Origin: Solimonas sp.
GTDB taxonomy: Bacteria; Pseudomonadota; Gammaproteobacteria; Nevskiales; Nevskiaceae
NCBI GenBank assembly: GCA_030149365.1
Contig: JASBRP010000004.1
Coordinates: 1 to 64,000, forward strand
Direction: 5' to 3'
Length of the DNA: 64,000 nucleotides
Positions 8,281-16,672 of this stretch are shown here, in pieces. The notes beneath the pieces are model-generated. The model did no database searches. It was not told where the DNA came from and saw nothing but the letters and a program-made list of their open reading frames with translations. Both the position numbers and the translations under genes were made by a program. The stretch's first letter is position 1. The number at the start of each line of letters is the position of its first letter.

Positions 8281-9087
8281 CTACAGCCCGAACACCCGCG
8301 CCGCATTCCCACCCAGGAACAGCGCCTTCGCCTCCTCGTCCAATCCCAGGGCATCCAGCCCCTCCAGCGCCTTCGCCGGCAGGATCATCGGGTAGTTCGT
8401 CCCGAACAGGACCTTGCGCCGCCCATGCCCGCGCAGGTATTCCCGCAGCGCCGGCGGATAGCGCTGCACCGTGTACGCCGAGGTATCGATGTAGACATTC
8501 TCGTGCTTGGTCGCCACCGCGATGGCCTCGTCGGTCCAGGGATAGCCGATGTGCCCGCCGACGATGACCAGCTCCGGGAAATCCAGCGCCACCTGGTCGA
8601 GATAAATGGGCCGACCGACCTCGGACGGCATCAGCGGCCCGGTGTGGCCGATCTGCGTGCAAAACGGCACGCCCAGGTCGCAGCAGGCGGTGTAGACTGG
8701 ATAGAAGCGCCGATCCGTCGGCGGCACTTCGCAGAGCCAGGGCAGCACGCGGATCGCCTTGAAGCCCAGCTCCGTGATGCAGCGTCGCACCTCGCGCACC
8801 GCGTCCATCGGCCGCGAGATGTCCACCGAGCCGACACCCACCAGCCGATCCGGCGCCTGAGCGACGAAGCCGGCGACCTCGTCGTTGGAGATCAGCACGC
8901 GCCGCGGCGCCAGCCAGGCGCTGATCAGCGCCCGGTGCACGCCGGCCTGGTCCATCGCGGCCACGGTGGCCGACACCGGCAGTTCGCCGGACGGCAGGCC
9001 GCCCCTGGTCCAGCGCCGCAGCGAGTCGAACATCGGGTCGTTGATGTGGCGCGCGGTCGGGTGTTGCGCCCAGGCGTCGATGATCAT
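8281..9087 (-). CDS. Amidohydrolase-2 family protein (TIM barrel)
   Basis: A 268-residue protein of the amidohydrolase-related family (PF04909), cytosolic. His residues in CTQIGHTGP and VVGGHIGYPW sit where metal ligands normally lie. The N-terminal HxH is altered (IDAWAQHP) and the final Asp motif reads FGTNYPM, so metal binding may differ from classical members; these changes are, as far as I know, shared by a subgroup. An AGAGGG ribosome site supports the start at 9087. It is divergent from a crotonase gene, and a degradation role with that enzyme is plausible but unproven. Confidence 0.82.
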   Translation of the reverse strand: MIIDAWAQHPTARHINDPMFDSLRRWTRGGLPSGELPVSATVAAMDQAGVHRALISAWLAPRRVLISNDEVAGFVAQAPDRLVGVGSVDISRPMDAVREVRRCITELGFKAIRVLPWLCEVPPTDRRFYPVYTACCDLGVPFCTQIGHTGPLMPSEVGRPIYLDQVALDFPELVIVGGHIGYPWTDEAIAVATKHENVYIDTSAYTVQRYPPALREYLRGHGRRKVLFGTNYPMILPAKALEGLDALGLDEEAKALFLGGNAARVFGL

Positions 9088-9249
9088 GGAATCCCTCTGG
9101 AAAAGCTGCCTGGCGCATCCTGCCCCAGCTTTCCGTCCACAGCCACCATACGCCGGCAATCAGAATTATCTCGGCTTTGGCCATTGTCGCCGCCATCGAC
9201 CTGTGCCTACGCTCGGCCCATCGATTTTCTCTTGATGGAGGTTTCCCCC

Positions 9250-9951
9250 ATGGACGAACTGGTTCGCTACGAACTGCAGGACGGCATCGCCACGCTCAGC
9301 CTCAACAACGGCAAGGGCAACGCGGTCTCGCCCGCGCTGCTGGTCGCGCTCAACGCGGCGCTGGACCGCGCCGACGCCGACCGCGCGGCGGTGGTGCTCA
9401 CCGGCCGCGAGGGCATGTTCTCCGGCGGTTTCGATCTGGCCGTGATGGGTGCCGGCGGCGCGCCGGTACGCGAGCTGGTGATCGGCGGCTTCCTGGTCGC
9501 CGAGCGCCTGCTGAAGTTTCCACGCCCAGTGGTCATCGCCGCAGGCGGCCATGCACTGGCCATGGCCTCGTTCCTGCTGCTGACCGGCGACCTGCGACTC
9601 GGCGCCGAGGGCAGCTTCAAGATCGGCGCCAACGAAGTCGCCATCGGCCTGATCATGCCGTACGCCGCCACCGAAATCTGCCGCATGCGCCTGGCGACCA
9701 CGCACCTGGATCGAGCCGTCACCAACGCGGAAATCTTCAATCCGGCCGGTGCCGTGGAAGCCGGCTTCCTCGACCGCGTGGTGCCGCAGGAGCAGTTGCT
9801 GGCGGAGGCAAAAGCCGCCGCCGCCGGCCTGCGCAAGCTCAACGCTGCCGCGTTTGCCGCCACCAAGCTGCGCGCCCGCGCTCCGGGCCTGGCGGCGCTG
9901 CGTAGCGCGATCGAGGCGGATGAAGCGGAGTTCCGCAAGCTGTTTGGCTGA
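9250..9951 (+). CDS. Enoyl-CoA hydratase/isomerase (crotonase) family protein
   Basis: A 233-residue crotonase, slightly short for the family (about 250-260). The first oxyanion-hole region is SGGFDLAVM (about 59-67) and the second is AAGGHALAMASF (about 97-108). The catalytic Glu candidate is in GANEVAIGL. The second glutamate normally needed for hydration is not obvious, so an isomerase or other acyl-CoA reaction is possible. A GGAGGT ribosome site precedes the ATG at 9250. The 162-bp gap to the divergent amidohydrolase probably holds both promoters. Confidence 0.83.
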   Translation: MDELVRYELQDGIATLSLNNGKGNAVSPALLVALNAALDRADADRAAVVLTGREGMFSGGFDLAVMGAGGAPVRELVIGGFLVAERLLKFPRPVVIAAGGHALAMASFLLLTGDLRLGAEGSFKIGANEVAIGLIMPYAATEICRMRLATTHLDRAVTNAEIFNPAGAVEAGFLDRVVPQEQLLAEAKAAAAGLRKLNAAAFAATKLRARAPGLAALRSAIEADEAEFRKLFG

Positions 9952-9962
9952 GCCGGGGGTTT

Positions 9963-10061
9963 CTTGGATTGCCTAAATGGCAATCCAAGCCGGCGAAGGC
10001 CCGGCCATGGATGGCCGGGCGGGGGCTCAATCGGGTAAGTGCAGTCCCGCCATGGATGGCG
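9963..10061 (+). repeat. Composite TNAAT-loop palindromic element, copy A
   Basis: It opens with a perfect 11-bp stem and TAAAT loop (CTTGGATTGCC at 9963-9973, GGCAATCCAAG at 9979-9989). A second palindrome, CCCGGCCATGGATGGCCGGG (about 10001-10020), follows, then GGGGGCTCAAT, a short spacer and GTCCCGCCATGGATGGCG. Copies B (50465-50572) and C (reverse strand, 22073-22180) have the same order of modules with different but self-complementary stems. Confidence 0.85.
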
Positions 10062-10158
10062 ACCCTGAGCGAGCCCCTCCTCCACCCGGAGGAGGGAGAT
10101 AGCCCAGTCAAGGCCTATCTTGCGGGTAGAGCCGAAAGAGCCACCCGAGGAGAACCCC

Positions 10159-11634
10159 ATGTCCGAGCCCGCGTATTCCCGCAGCCGTCCCTGTCGCCTG
10201 TCCGAAGTGCCGCGCTGGGACATCGAGACCGACGTGGCCGTGGTCGGCTTCGGCGCCGCCGGTGCCTGCGCCGCGCTGGAAGCGGTGCGCGCCGGCGCTC
10301 GCGTAACGCTGATCGAGGCCACCTCCGGCAGCGGCGGCACCTCGGCCTTGTCCGGCGGCGAAATGTATGTCGGCGGCAGCGGTGGTACGCAGCAGCAGCG
10401 TGCCGCGGGTTTCAGCGACGACACCGAGGACCTGTACCGCTACCTGCTGATGGCCGGCGGTCCCGATGCCGACGCTGCCAAGGTGCGGCTCTACGCCGAC
10501 CACAGCCTGTCGCATTTCGAATGGATGCAGGCCCAGGGCCTGGTCTACAAGAACAGCTTCATCCCGCAGCGCATCGTCGAGCCCTTCACCGACGATTGCC
10601 TGATCTGGAGCGGCAGCGAAGAGGCCTGGCCCTTCGTCGAGAACGCCAAGCCCTGTCCGCGTGGCCACACACCGCAGTGGATGGGCCTGGGCGGCGGACG
10701 CTATCTGATGGACATGCTGGCCGCGCGTGTCGCCGAAACGACCGTGGAGGTGCGCCATGACACGCGCGCCGCGGCGTTGATCGTGGACGAGGCGGGCGGC
10801 GTGCAGGGCGTAGTGCTGCGCCGCGACGGTCAGGATTCATTCCTGCGCGCCACGCGCGGCGTGGTGCTCTGCGCGGGTGGCTTCATCATGAACCAGGACC
10901 TGATGCGCCGGCATGCGCCGCAGCTGATGCGCGCCAACATGCCGATCGGCACGGTGGATGACGGTTCCGGCATCCTGCTGGGCCAGAGCGCGGGCGGCCA
11001 CGCGATCCACATGGACCAGGGCTTCGTGACCTTGCCCTGGTATCCACCCGAGCAACTGATCAAGGGCATCTTCATCAACGCGCGCGGCCAGCGCTTCATC
11101 AACGAGGACTGCTACCACGGCCGCGTCGCGCAGCACGTGTTGCAGCAGGCGGGCGACCGCTTCTGGCTGCTGCTGGATCACGAGATCTTCGCCGAGCCCG
11201 AGTTCGGGCAGTTCGCCAGGATCACGATCGGTGCCACCGGCGACAGCTGGCAGGAAGTGGAGCGCGAGCTGGAGCTGCCGGAAGGCGCCCTGGTCTCCAC
11301 CGTGGAGCTGTACAACCGCCACGCCGCGCAAGGCCAGGACCCGCTGTTCCGCAAGGCGTCGAAGTGGCTGCGTCCGCTGACGCGGGGCCCGTTCGTGGCG
11401 CTGGACTGCCGCATCGACCACGCCGCCTACTTCAGCTTCACGCTGGGCGGGCTCGACACGTTGCCGACCGGTGAAGTGCTGGATACCTCGCGCAAGCCCG
11501 TTGCGGGACTCTACGCCGCGGGGCGCACCGCTTGCGGCCTGCCGCGCTGGGGTGCGGGCTACAGCTCGGGCATGTCGCTGGCGGATGCCACCTTCTTCGG
11601 TCGCGAGGCCGGTCGCCGCGCCGCTACGGCCTGA
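10159..11634 (+). CDS. FAD-dependent oxidoreductase, KstD/fumarate-reductase flavoprotein-like
   Basis: A 491-residue flavoprotein of the FAD_binding_2 family. The dinucleotide motif GFGAAG is at 30-35, followed by the acidic VTLIEA strand. A central substrate-cap region and the C-terminal PVAGLYAAGRTACGLPRWGAGYSSG are typical of 3-ketosteroid dehydrogenase and related urocanate/fumarate reductase-like enzymes. No haem or FMN domain is fused. The GAGGAGA ribosome site fixes ATG 10159. The exact substrate is unknown; nearby crotonase and amidohydrolase genes suggest catabolism of a cyclic or steroid-like compound. Its 3' end overlaps the convergent protease gene by 11 bp. Confidence 0.85.
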   Translation: MSEPAYSRSRPCRLSEVPRWDIETDVAVVGFGAAGACAALEAVRAGARVTLIEATSGSGGTSALSGGEMYVGGSGGTQQQRAAGFSDDTEDLYRYLLMAGGPDADAAKVRLYADHSLSHFEWMQAQGLVYKNSFIPQRIVEPFTDDCLIWSGSEEAWPFVENAKPCPRGHTPQWMGLGGGRYLMDMLAARVAETTVEVRHDTRAAALIVDEAGGVQGVVLRRDGQDSFLRATRGVVLCAGGFIMNQDLMRRHAPQLMRANMPIGTVDDGSGILLGQSAGGHAIHMDQGFVTLPWYPPEQLIKGIFINARGQRFINEDCYHGRVAQHVLQQAGDRFWLLLDHEIFAEPEFGQFARITIGATGDSWQEVERELELPEGALVSTVELYNRHAAQGQDPLFRKASKWLRPLTRGPFVALDCRIDHAAYFSFTLGGLDTLPTGEVLDTSRKPVAGLYAAGRTACGLPRWGAGYSSGMSLADATFFGREAGRRAATA

Positions 11635-13021
11635 GGTGCCGCGCGCGGCGGCGCAGCAGGCCCAGGCCGATCAAGCCGGCCAGCGCCAGGGCGGGTAGGG
11701 CACCACCGCCTGAGGACGACGTAGTATCCGTGTTGGGCTCGGGATCAAGACCGCGATTTAGGCCTGCCAGCGTGGAAGCGCCACTGTTGTCGGGATCTAG
11801 ATGGGCCTTCAGCTGGGCATTGCTAGCGCTGTTTGTGGCCCAGGCGAGGTCTAGGCGCCCAAAGTAGTCGGGGTTGTCGTCGGGCGAGGAACCGTTGCAG
11901 GCGGCCGACCCGCCGGATAGGGTGCCGACGACGCGGCCGTTCTGGTTCCACAGCGCAGCGCCTGAGGAGCCTCGCTCTGTTGTGCCGCGGCGCCACCTGA
12001 CTGCCCAGGCATCCACCGTGAAGCTGTCGAAGTCGACGTCGTCCTGCCGGGTAACGCCCCCGCCGTAAAGACTGATCTTCTTGTTATCGCCACGCGGATG
12101 ATGGATTGCGGCGCCAGAACTCGGCGTGTCGCCGCTGGCATCCCACCCCGCGAAGTACACGTTGAAACCGGTCACGCTGCTACTTAGGCGAAGTAGTGCG
12201 AAATCTGCGATTTCGCTGCGGGCCACCAGTTCGGCGGCGGTGACGTTCTGGGTTACGCCACCATCGCTGCCCCTACCGCAACCGCTGCGATTAACGTTGA
12301 AGTAGGCGCGGATGCTCCCGATGGCACGGGTCTGGAAGTTGCAGTGGTTGGCCGACAGGACGTACGGCGTCTCATCTTCCCGTACGTTGTTGACCAAGGT
12401 GCCGGTACACAGTGCGCTGCCTCCGGCCGTGAGGAGTACGACCGATCGTGTCTGGGGAAGCCAATCGTTGGCCGCGGCGCAGGCGACATCAACATGGCAG
12501 GCGCCGACCGCATCGCCGAATTGTCCCTTGGCCATGCCGGGCATCGGGAATCCGCGATAGCCATGTTGTGCCTCCGCGATGCGGACGCCGAACTGCTGCT
12601 TCAGGGCGGCCGGCAGACGCAGTTCGAGCAGGGCCCTGCCACCGCGCACCACCGGCAACCACAGCGTGCCGGAGTCCGCCGCCACGAACGGTCCCTGCAC
12701 ATCGCCGCTGTCCTCGCCGACCCAGCGTAGGGCGCTGCCTGCCGGCAGGCGCAGGTCTTCCAGTCGCAGTGCCAGGGATTGTGCACCCTGGGACTCGATT
12801 CCGAGGCGCCAGCGGGCAATACCCTCGGCCGGGCTGTCCCAGGTGCCATCCGGCGCATTGAGGTTGGTGGGCAGCGCGACCGCGTAGCGCAGCGGTTCGT
12901 TCTTGGATTCCTCGACGGCAGCCTGCACCTGGGTAGTGGGCAGGATGTGGCGCGGATAGTCCGTGGCGGCGGCCAGGCCGGGCAGCAGCAGGCTCAGGAG
13001 CAGGGCAGGGTGCAGGCGCAT
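11624..13021 (-). CDS. Secreted trypsin-fold serine protease with GlyGly-CTERM-like tail (1)
   Basis: A 465-residue exported protein. A signal peptide covers about 1-19 (cleaved near LAAA). A beta-rich propeptide-like region (20-165) precedes an S1-type protease resembling lysyl endopeptidases: His226 (LSANHC), Asp273 (IADFALL) and Ser353 (RGSSGAA) form the triad, and several Cys pairs are likely disulfides. The C-terminus is a Ser/Gly linker (434-440), a hydrophobic helix (441-456) and RRRARHLRP, the layout of GlyGly-CTERM/rhombosortase substrates. A paralogue lies 58 bp upstream in the same orientation. Cleavage specificity is not assigned. Confidence 0.85.
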   Translation of the reverse strand: MRLHPALLLSLLLPGLAAATDYPRHILPTTQVQAAVEESKNEPLRYAVALPTNLNAPDGTWDSPAEGIARWRLGIESQGAQSLALRLEDLRLPAGSALRWVGEDSGDVQGPFVAADSGTLWLPVVRGGRALLELRLPAALKQQFGVRIAEAQHGYRGFPMPGMAKGQFGDAVGACHVDVACAAANDWLPQTRSVVLLTAGGSALCTGTLVNNVREDETPYVLSANHCNFQTRAIGSIRAYFNVNRSGCGRGSDGGVTQNVTAAELVARSEIADFALLRLSSSVTGFNVYFAGWDASGDTPSSGAAIHHPRGDNKKISLYGGGVTRQDDVDFDSFTVDAWAVRWRRGTTERGSSGAALWNQNGRVVGTLSGGSAACNGSSPDDNPDYFGRLDLAWATNSASNAQLKAHLDPDNSGASTLAGLNRGLDPEPNTDTTSSSGGGALPALALAGLIGLGLLRRRARHLRP

Positions 13022-13079
13022 GCGGAATCGATCAGTCGGATGTGCCCACTATAGCCCTACCGGGCGCAGCGTCTGTGAA

Positions 13080-14552
13080 TCAGCGCATACCCGATTCGCG
13101 GCGACGCAAGGCAGCCAGCAACAGCGCAGGCAACAGCAGGGGCCAGCCGAATGCGCCGCCACCACCACCGCCACCACCGCCACCGCTGCTACCCCCACTG
13201 CCAGAGCTGCTGGAGGGCGGATCGCCGACAGCACCGGGCGATCCCCCGGCGTCCTTGCCGTCCAGCGTCAGTGCGCCGCTGGCGGTCGGGTCGAGATGGG
13301 CCTTGAGCTGGCCGGTGCTGGCGTTGTTGGCCGTCCAGGCGCGGTTGAAGCGGGCATAGATGTCGCCGCCACCGGGATTGCTGCAGCTCGACGAGCCGCC
13401 GGACAGCGTTCCCACCAGGCGGTGATCCTGGTTCCACAGGCCGCTGCCGGAAGAGCCCTGCTCCGTCACGCCACGCGCCCAGCGTACCTGCCAGCCGTCC
13501 ACCCGGAAGGTGTCGATCTGGGCGTTCTCCACGGCCTGCAGGCTGGTATTGAAGGCACTGATCTTCTTGTCGTCGCCGCCGGGGTGGTGAATACCCACGC
13601 CGCTGCTCGCGGCGTTGCCGCTGCGGGCATCCCAGCCGCTGTAGTGCACGCCATAGGAGGACGGGGGGCTTGAGGCCAGTTCGAACAGCGTGAAGTCGGA
13701 CTCGCTGTCTCGTGCCAGGAAGCGCCCGCCGCGAAGGTTCTGATTGATGGGGCCGTCGGTGCTGCTGCCGCAGCTGGACTTCTGCACGTTGAAGTACACC
13801 GTCACATCCGACATGCGCGTCGAGGACGTGATGCCGCAATGGTTGGCGGTCAGCACCAGGGGGCGGTCGTTCTGCGCGGTGTTGTTGACCATGGCACCGG
13901 AGCAGGTCACCAGCGAGGTGCCGACCAGCAGGCGGATCAGCCGGGTGTAGACCACGGTGGAGCGAATCTCGCGGCGCCAGGCATTGCCTTCGGAGCAGGC
14001 AACGTCGATATGGCAATCACCGTCGGCATCGCCGATGGCACCCTTGGCCGGCAATGCAGCGCTGCCCAGCGCGCGAAAGCCGTGGAAGGCCTCGGCGACC
14101 CGCAGGCGGAAGGCGTCGCGGCCGCCCGCCGGCATGCGTGCTTCCAGCACCGCTTCGTCATCGCGCACGATGGGCAGCAGCAGCTCGCCGTCACCGCGGA
14201 AAGGACCCTGCACGTCACGCCCATCGGCGGAGGAGAACCAGATTTCGCCACCTTGCGGCAGCTGCAGTTGCTCCAGGTGCGCGCTGAGGTTCAGTGCGCC
14301 GCCGGAGGCCAGGCGCAGGCGCCAGCGTGCCGTGCCGGGCGTCGGCTCGTCCCAGACGCCGTCCTGCTCATCCAGCGACAGCGGTACGCCGGTGGCGAAG
14401 GACAGGGGGGCGCTACGCAGCACCTCGGCGGTGTCCGCACGCAGCCCGGCGGGTAGCAGTTGCAGGGGAACGTCGGCCAGGTTCAGCGCCGCGGGCGCGG
14501 CGAGGCTGGTCAGGCCCAGGCTCAGGGCAAGGCAGGCGGCGGAAAAGCGCAT
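13080..14552 (-). CDS. Secreted trypsin-fold serine protease with GlyGly-CTERM-like tail (2)
   Basis: A 490-residue paralogue of the downstream protease. The signal peptide is 1-22. The propeptide-like region (WDEPTPGTARWRLRL, DVQGPFRGDGELLLPIVR) parallels that of the first. The triad is His238 (LTANHC), Asp286 (SESDFTLF) and Ser368 (EQGSSGSG). The tail has a run of ten or so glycines (456-466), a hydrophobic helix and RRRESGMR, again a GlyGly-CTERM-like sorting signal that would hold the protein in the inner membrane until processed. The start at 14552 removes nine non-signal residues of a longer open frame. Confidence 0.85.
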   Translation of the reverse strand: MRFSAACLALSLGLTSLAAPAALNLADVPLQLLPAGLRADTAEVLRSAPLSFATGVPLSLDEQDGVWDEPTPGTARWRLRLASGGALNLSAHLEQLQLPQGGEIWFSSADGRDVQGPFRGDGELLLPIVRDDEAVLEARMPAGGRDAFRLRVAEAFHGFRALGSAALPAKGAIGDADGDCHIDVACSEGNAWRREIRSTVVYTRLIRLLVGTSLVTCSGAMVNNTAQNDRPLVLTANHCGITSSTRMSDVTVYFNVQKSSCGSSTDGPINQNLRGGRFLARDSESDFTLFELASSPPSSYGVHYSGWDARSGNAASSGVGIHHPGGDDKKISAFNTSLQAVENAQIDTFRVDGWQVRWARGVTEQGSSGSGLWNQDHRLVGTLSGGSSSCSNPGGGDIYARFNRAWTANNASTGQLKAHLDPTASGALTLDGKDAGGSPGAVGDPPSSSSGSGGSSGGGGGGGGGGAFGWPLLLPALLLAALRRRESGMR

Positions 14553-14645
14553 ACGGAATCCCCCATCGGATGCCTGCACTATATCGGAGCAGTCTGACGC
14601 CGCGGCGTCTCCCGACGGGCCAAAGCCGCCGTTCGGCTGCCCTGA

Positions 14646-15557
14646 TCAGGGGGTGTTTTTTTCACCGGCAGGGGCCAGCGCCTGCGCCGGGCCCAGCGCA
14701 GGGCCGTCGATCGCCGCCAAGGCCAGCCGTGCCGAGCCGGCGTGACTGAGCTGCAGCACCGCCAGCAGCAGCGTGGCGTCGCCGTCCGCCACCGCGTCCA
14801 CCACCTCGCCCACGGCCTGGCCGTCGCCGGCGGCATCGTAGACCGGCATGCCGGGGCGGGCGTCCACCGGCGCGCGCAGCAGGAACATGCGGCGCTTGAG
14901 CTGCCCCAGGTAATGCAGGCGCGCGACGATCTCCTGGCCGGTGTAGCAGCCCTTGTTGAAGCTGATGCCGCCCAGCAGGTCGATATTGGCCATCTGCGGC
15001 ACGAACATCTCGCGGCTCTCGGCATAGACCGTCGGCACCCCGGCCAGCAGCTCGGCGCGGCGCCAGGACTCGAAGCCGAGAACGGGTAGGGGGGCCAGGC
15101 CGGCGACCTCGCCGTGGACCGACCAGCGCGGCGCGCTGCCCAGGCGGCGGATCACGGTGACGCCGCCGTGGCTGGCGCTCTGCATCGGCTCCTGCGGCAG
15201 CGGCAGGCCCAGGGCCTGCAGTTGCCGGGCGCCGTCCTCGCCGAGCAGGCCCGTGGCCGGCAGTTCGGCGCCGCAGTCCTGCAGGGTGACCTTGGATCGC
15301 ATCACGAACATGCGCAGGCGCTTGAGCGTCGATTCAGCGACGCTGCGATGGATCTCCAGCACGATGTCATCGCCATGCCGGAACAGCGTCAGCACCGCTA
15401 GCATGCGTCCCTTGGGGTTGCTATAGCTCGACAGCTGCGCACGGTTCTCATTCACCAAGCGCGTGTCGTTGCTCAGCTGGCCCTGTAAAAAGCTTTCAGC
15501 ATCCGCACCTTGCGCGCGGATGTACACGAGTTCGTCAAGCGGGATACGAGCGTTCAC
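14646..15557 (-). CDS. ygfZ: Folate-binding Fe-S cluster repair protein YgfZ
   Basis: A 303-residue protein of the YgfZ/GcvT-like family, which uses tetrahydrofolate in assembly or repair of Fe-S enzymes. The diagnostic motif KGCYTGQEIVAR is present in the C-terminal half, with FLQGQLSNDT and SSYSNPKGRMLA near the N-terminus. I take the GTG at 15557 (VNARIPLDEL) as the start because the longer frame, beginning at 15650, would overlap the divergent sdh-leading gene at 15629. Its position beside the Fe-S-rich succinate dehydrogenase operon fits its role and is common in gammaproteobacteria. Confidence 0.9.
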   Translation of the reverse strand: MNARIPLDELVYIRAQGADAESFLQGQLSNDTRLVNENRAQLSSYSNPKGRMLAVLTLFRHGDDIVLEIHRSVAESTLKRLRMFVMRSKVTLQDCGAELPATGLLGEDGARQLQALGLPLPQEPMQSASHGGVTVIRRLGSAPRWSVHGEVAGLAPLPVLGFESWRRAELLAGVPTVYAESREMFVPQMANIDLLGGISFNKGCYTGQEIVARLHYLGQLKRRMFLLRAPVDARPGMPVYDAAGDGQAVGEVVDAVADGDATLLLAVLQLSHAGSARLALAAIDGPALGPAQALAPAGEKNTP

Positions 15558-15628
15558 AGGAATTTCACGTTGCGATGCACAAGAGAAGTTTGTCACACTA
15601 GTCAGGCTTTGCAGCCCAGAAATTTTCC

Positions 15629-15829
15629 GTGTCGCATTCGCCCGATCCAAATAGTGCCGGTGCAGCCCAGCCGGATGAAGTGGTTTCCCTCGCGGAACTG
15701 CTGGAGAAGACGCAGCCTGCGGCGGACGTGGAACCCGAGCCGGCCCCCGAAGTGGGTGGTCGCAGCGACGGTCCCGATCCTACCCGCTATGGCGACTGGG
15801 AAAAGAACGGGCGCTGTATCGACTTCTGA
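15629..15829 (+). CDS. DUF1674 protein, SdhAF4-like assembly factor
   Basis: A 66-residue protein ending in the DUF1674 signature (EVGGRSDGPDPTRYGDWE and then GRCIDF). In mitochondria the same family (SDHAF4/Sdh8) protects and matures the flavinated SdhA subunit. The N-terminal half is acidic, Pro/Ala-rich and probably disordered. It sits 39 bp upstream of sdhC as the apparent first gene of the operon, so a role in succinate dehydrogenase maturation is a sound inference. No membrane segment or signal peptide is seen. Confidence 0.85.
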   Translation: MSHSPDPNSAGAAQPDEVVSLAELLEKTQPAADVEPEPAPEVGGRSDGPDPTRYGDWEKNGRCIDF

Positions 15830-15868
15830 ATCCTTCTGAAGTTCACGTCCCGGATATTGGGAGCCGGA

Positions 15869-16270
15869 ATGACCACGAAAACGCCCGTCGACAATCGCCC
15901 GCTGTCCCCCTTCATGCTGGGGCAGTACTACCGCTTCCAGTGGACCTCGCTGCTCTCGATCATCCACCGCGTCACCGGTGTCGGCCTCAGTGTCGGCACC
16001 CTGCTGGTCGCGGCCTGGCTGATCGCGCTGGCCATGGGCCCGGTGGTCTACGCCGACTTCGCCAAGCACCTCACCGCCTGGTACGGCCAGGTCCTGCTGT
16101 TCGGCTGGACCTGGGCGCTGATGTACCACCTGGGTAACGGCATCCGTCACCTGTTCTGGGATATCGGCTGGGGCTTCGACATCAAGGTGGCCGAGAAGAC
16201 CGGCTACGCCGTGGTGGCCGCCTCCCTGCTGCTGACGGCCGCCGCCTGGGCCGTTGCCTACTTCCTCTGA
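15869..16270 (+). CDS. sdhC: Succinate dehydrogenase cytochrome b556 subunit
   Basis: A 133-residue membrane anchor of complex II. The family signature RPLSP...YYRFQWTSLLSIIHRVTG is near the N-terminus (residues 10-40, read in pieces), and His in YHLGNGIRHLFWD is the haem b ligand candidate. Three membrane helices are evident (about 27-50, 64-90, 105-132). A GGGAGCCGGA ribosome site precedes ATG 15869. It carries ubiquinone and haem together with SdhD in the inner membrane. Confidence 0.95.
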   Translation: MTTKTPVDNRPLSPFMLGQYYRFQWTSLLSIIHRVTGVGLSVGTLLVAAWLIALAMGPVVYADFAKHLTAWYGQVLLFGWTWALMYHLGNGIRHLFWDIGWGFDIKVAEKTGYAVVAASLLLTAAAWAVAYFL

Positions 16271-16281
16271 CGGAGCCTCCG

Positions 16282-16656
16282 ATGAGCCTGCGTTCTCCCC
16301 TGAGCCGCGCGCGCGGCCTCGGTTCCGCCAAGGACGGCGTCCATCACTTCTGGGTGCAGCGTGTTTCCGCCATCGCCCTGATCCCGCTGACGCTGTGGTT
16401 CGTGTTCTCCGTGGCCAACCTGGCCGGCGGCGACTACCACGCGGTGCGCCACTGGGTCTCCGCGCCCAGCGTCGCCATCAGCCTGGTGCTGTTCATCCTC
16501 ACCATGCTCTACCACTCCGCCCTGGGCGTGCAGGTGGTGATCGAGGACTACGTGCACCACGAGGGCCTCAAGCTGCTGTCGCTGATGGGCCAGAAGTTCC
16601 TCCACGCCATCGTCGCCGCCGCCAGCGTCTACGCCATCCTGCGCGTCGCGCTGTAA
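16282..16656 (+). CDS. sdhD: Succinate dehydrogenase hydrophobic anchor subunit
   Basis: A 124-residue protein with an N-terminal basic stretch ([23 protein letters not shown]) characteristic of SdhD and three membrane helices (about 28-48, 59-80, 98-122). It pairs with SdhC to bind quinone and haem and anchor SdhAB. The conserved His in [20 protein letters not shown] is in place. It follows sdhC by 11 bp and precedes sdhA by 16 bp. Confidence 0.94.
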   Translation: MSLRSPLSRARGLGSAKDGVHHFWVQRVSAIALIPLTLWFVFSVANLAGGDYHAVRHWVSAPSVAISLVLFILTMLYHSALGVQVVIEDYVHHEGLKLLSLMGQKFLHAIVAAASVYAILRVAL

Positions 16657-16672
16657 CACCGGGATCCAAAGA

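Noticed and set aside
14639-14664. Terminator on the + strand (CCCTGATCAGGG followed by T-run)
   Set aside because: The palindrome has no loop and the T-run belongs to the 3' coding end of ygfZ on the other strand; no + strand gene ends here.
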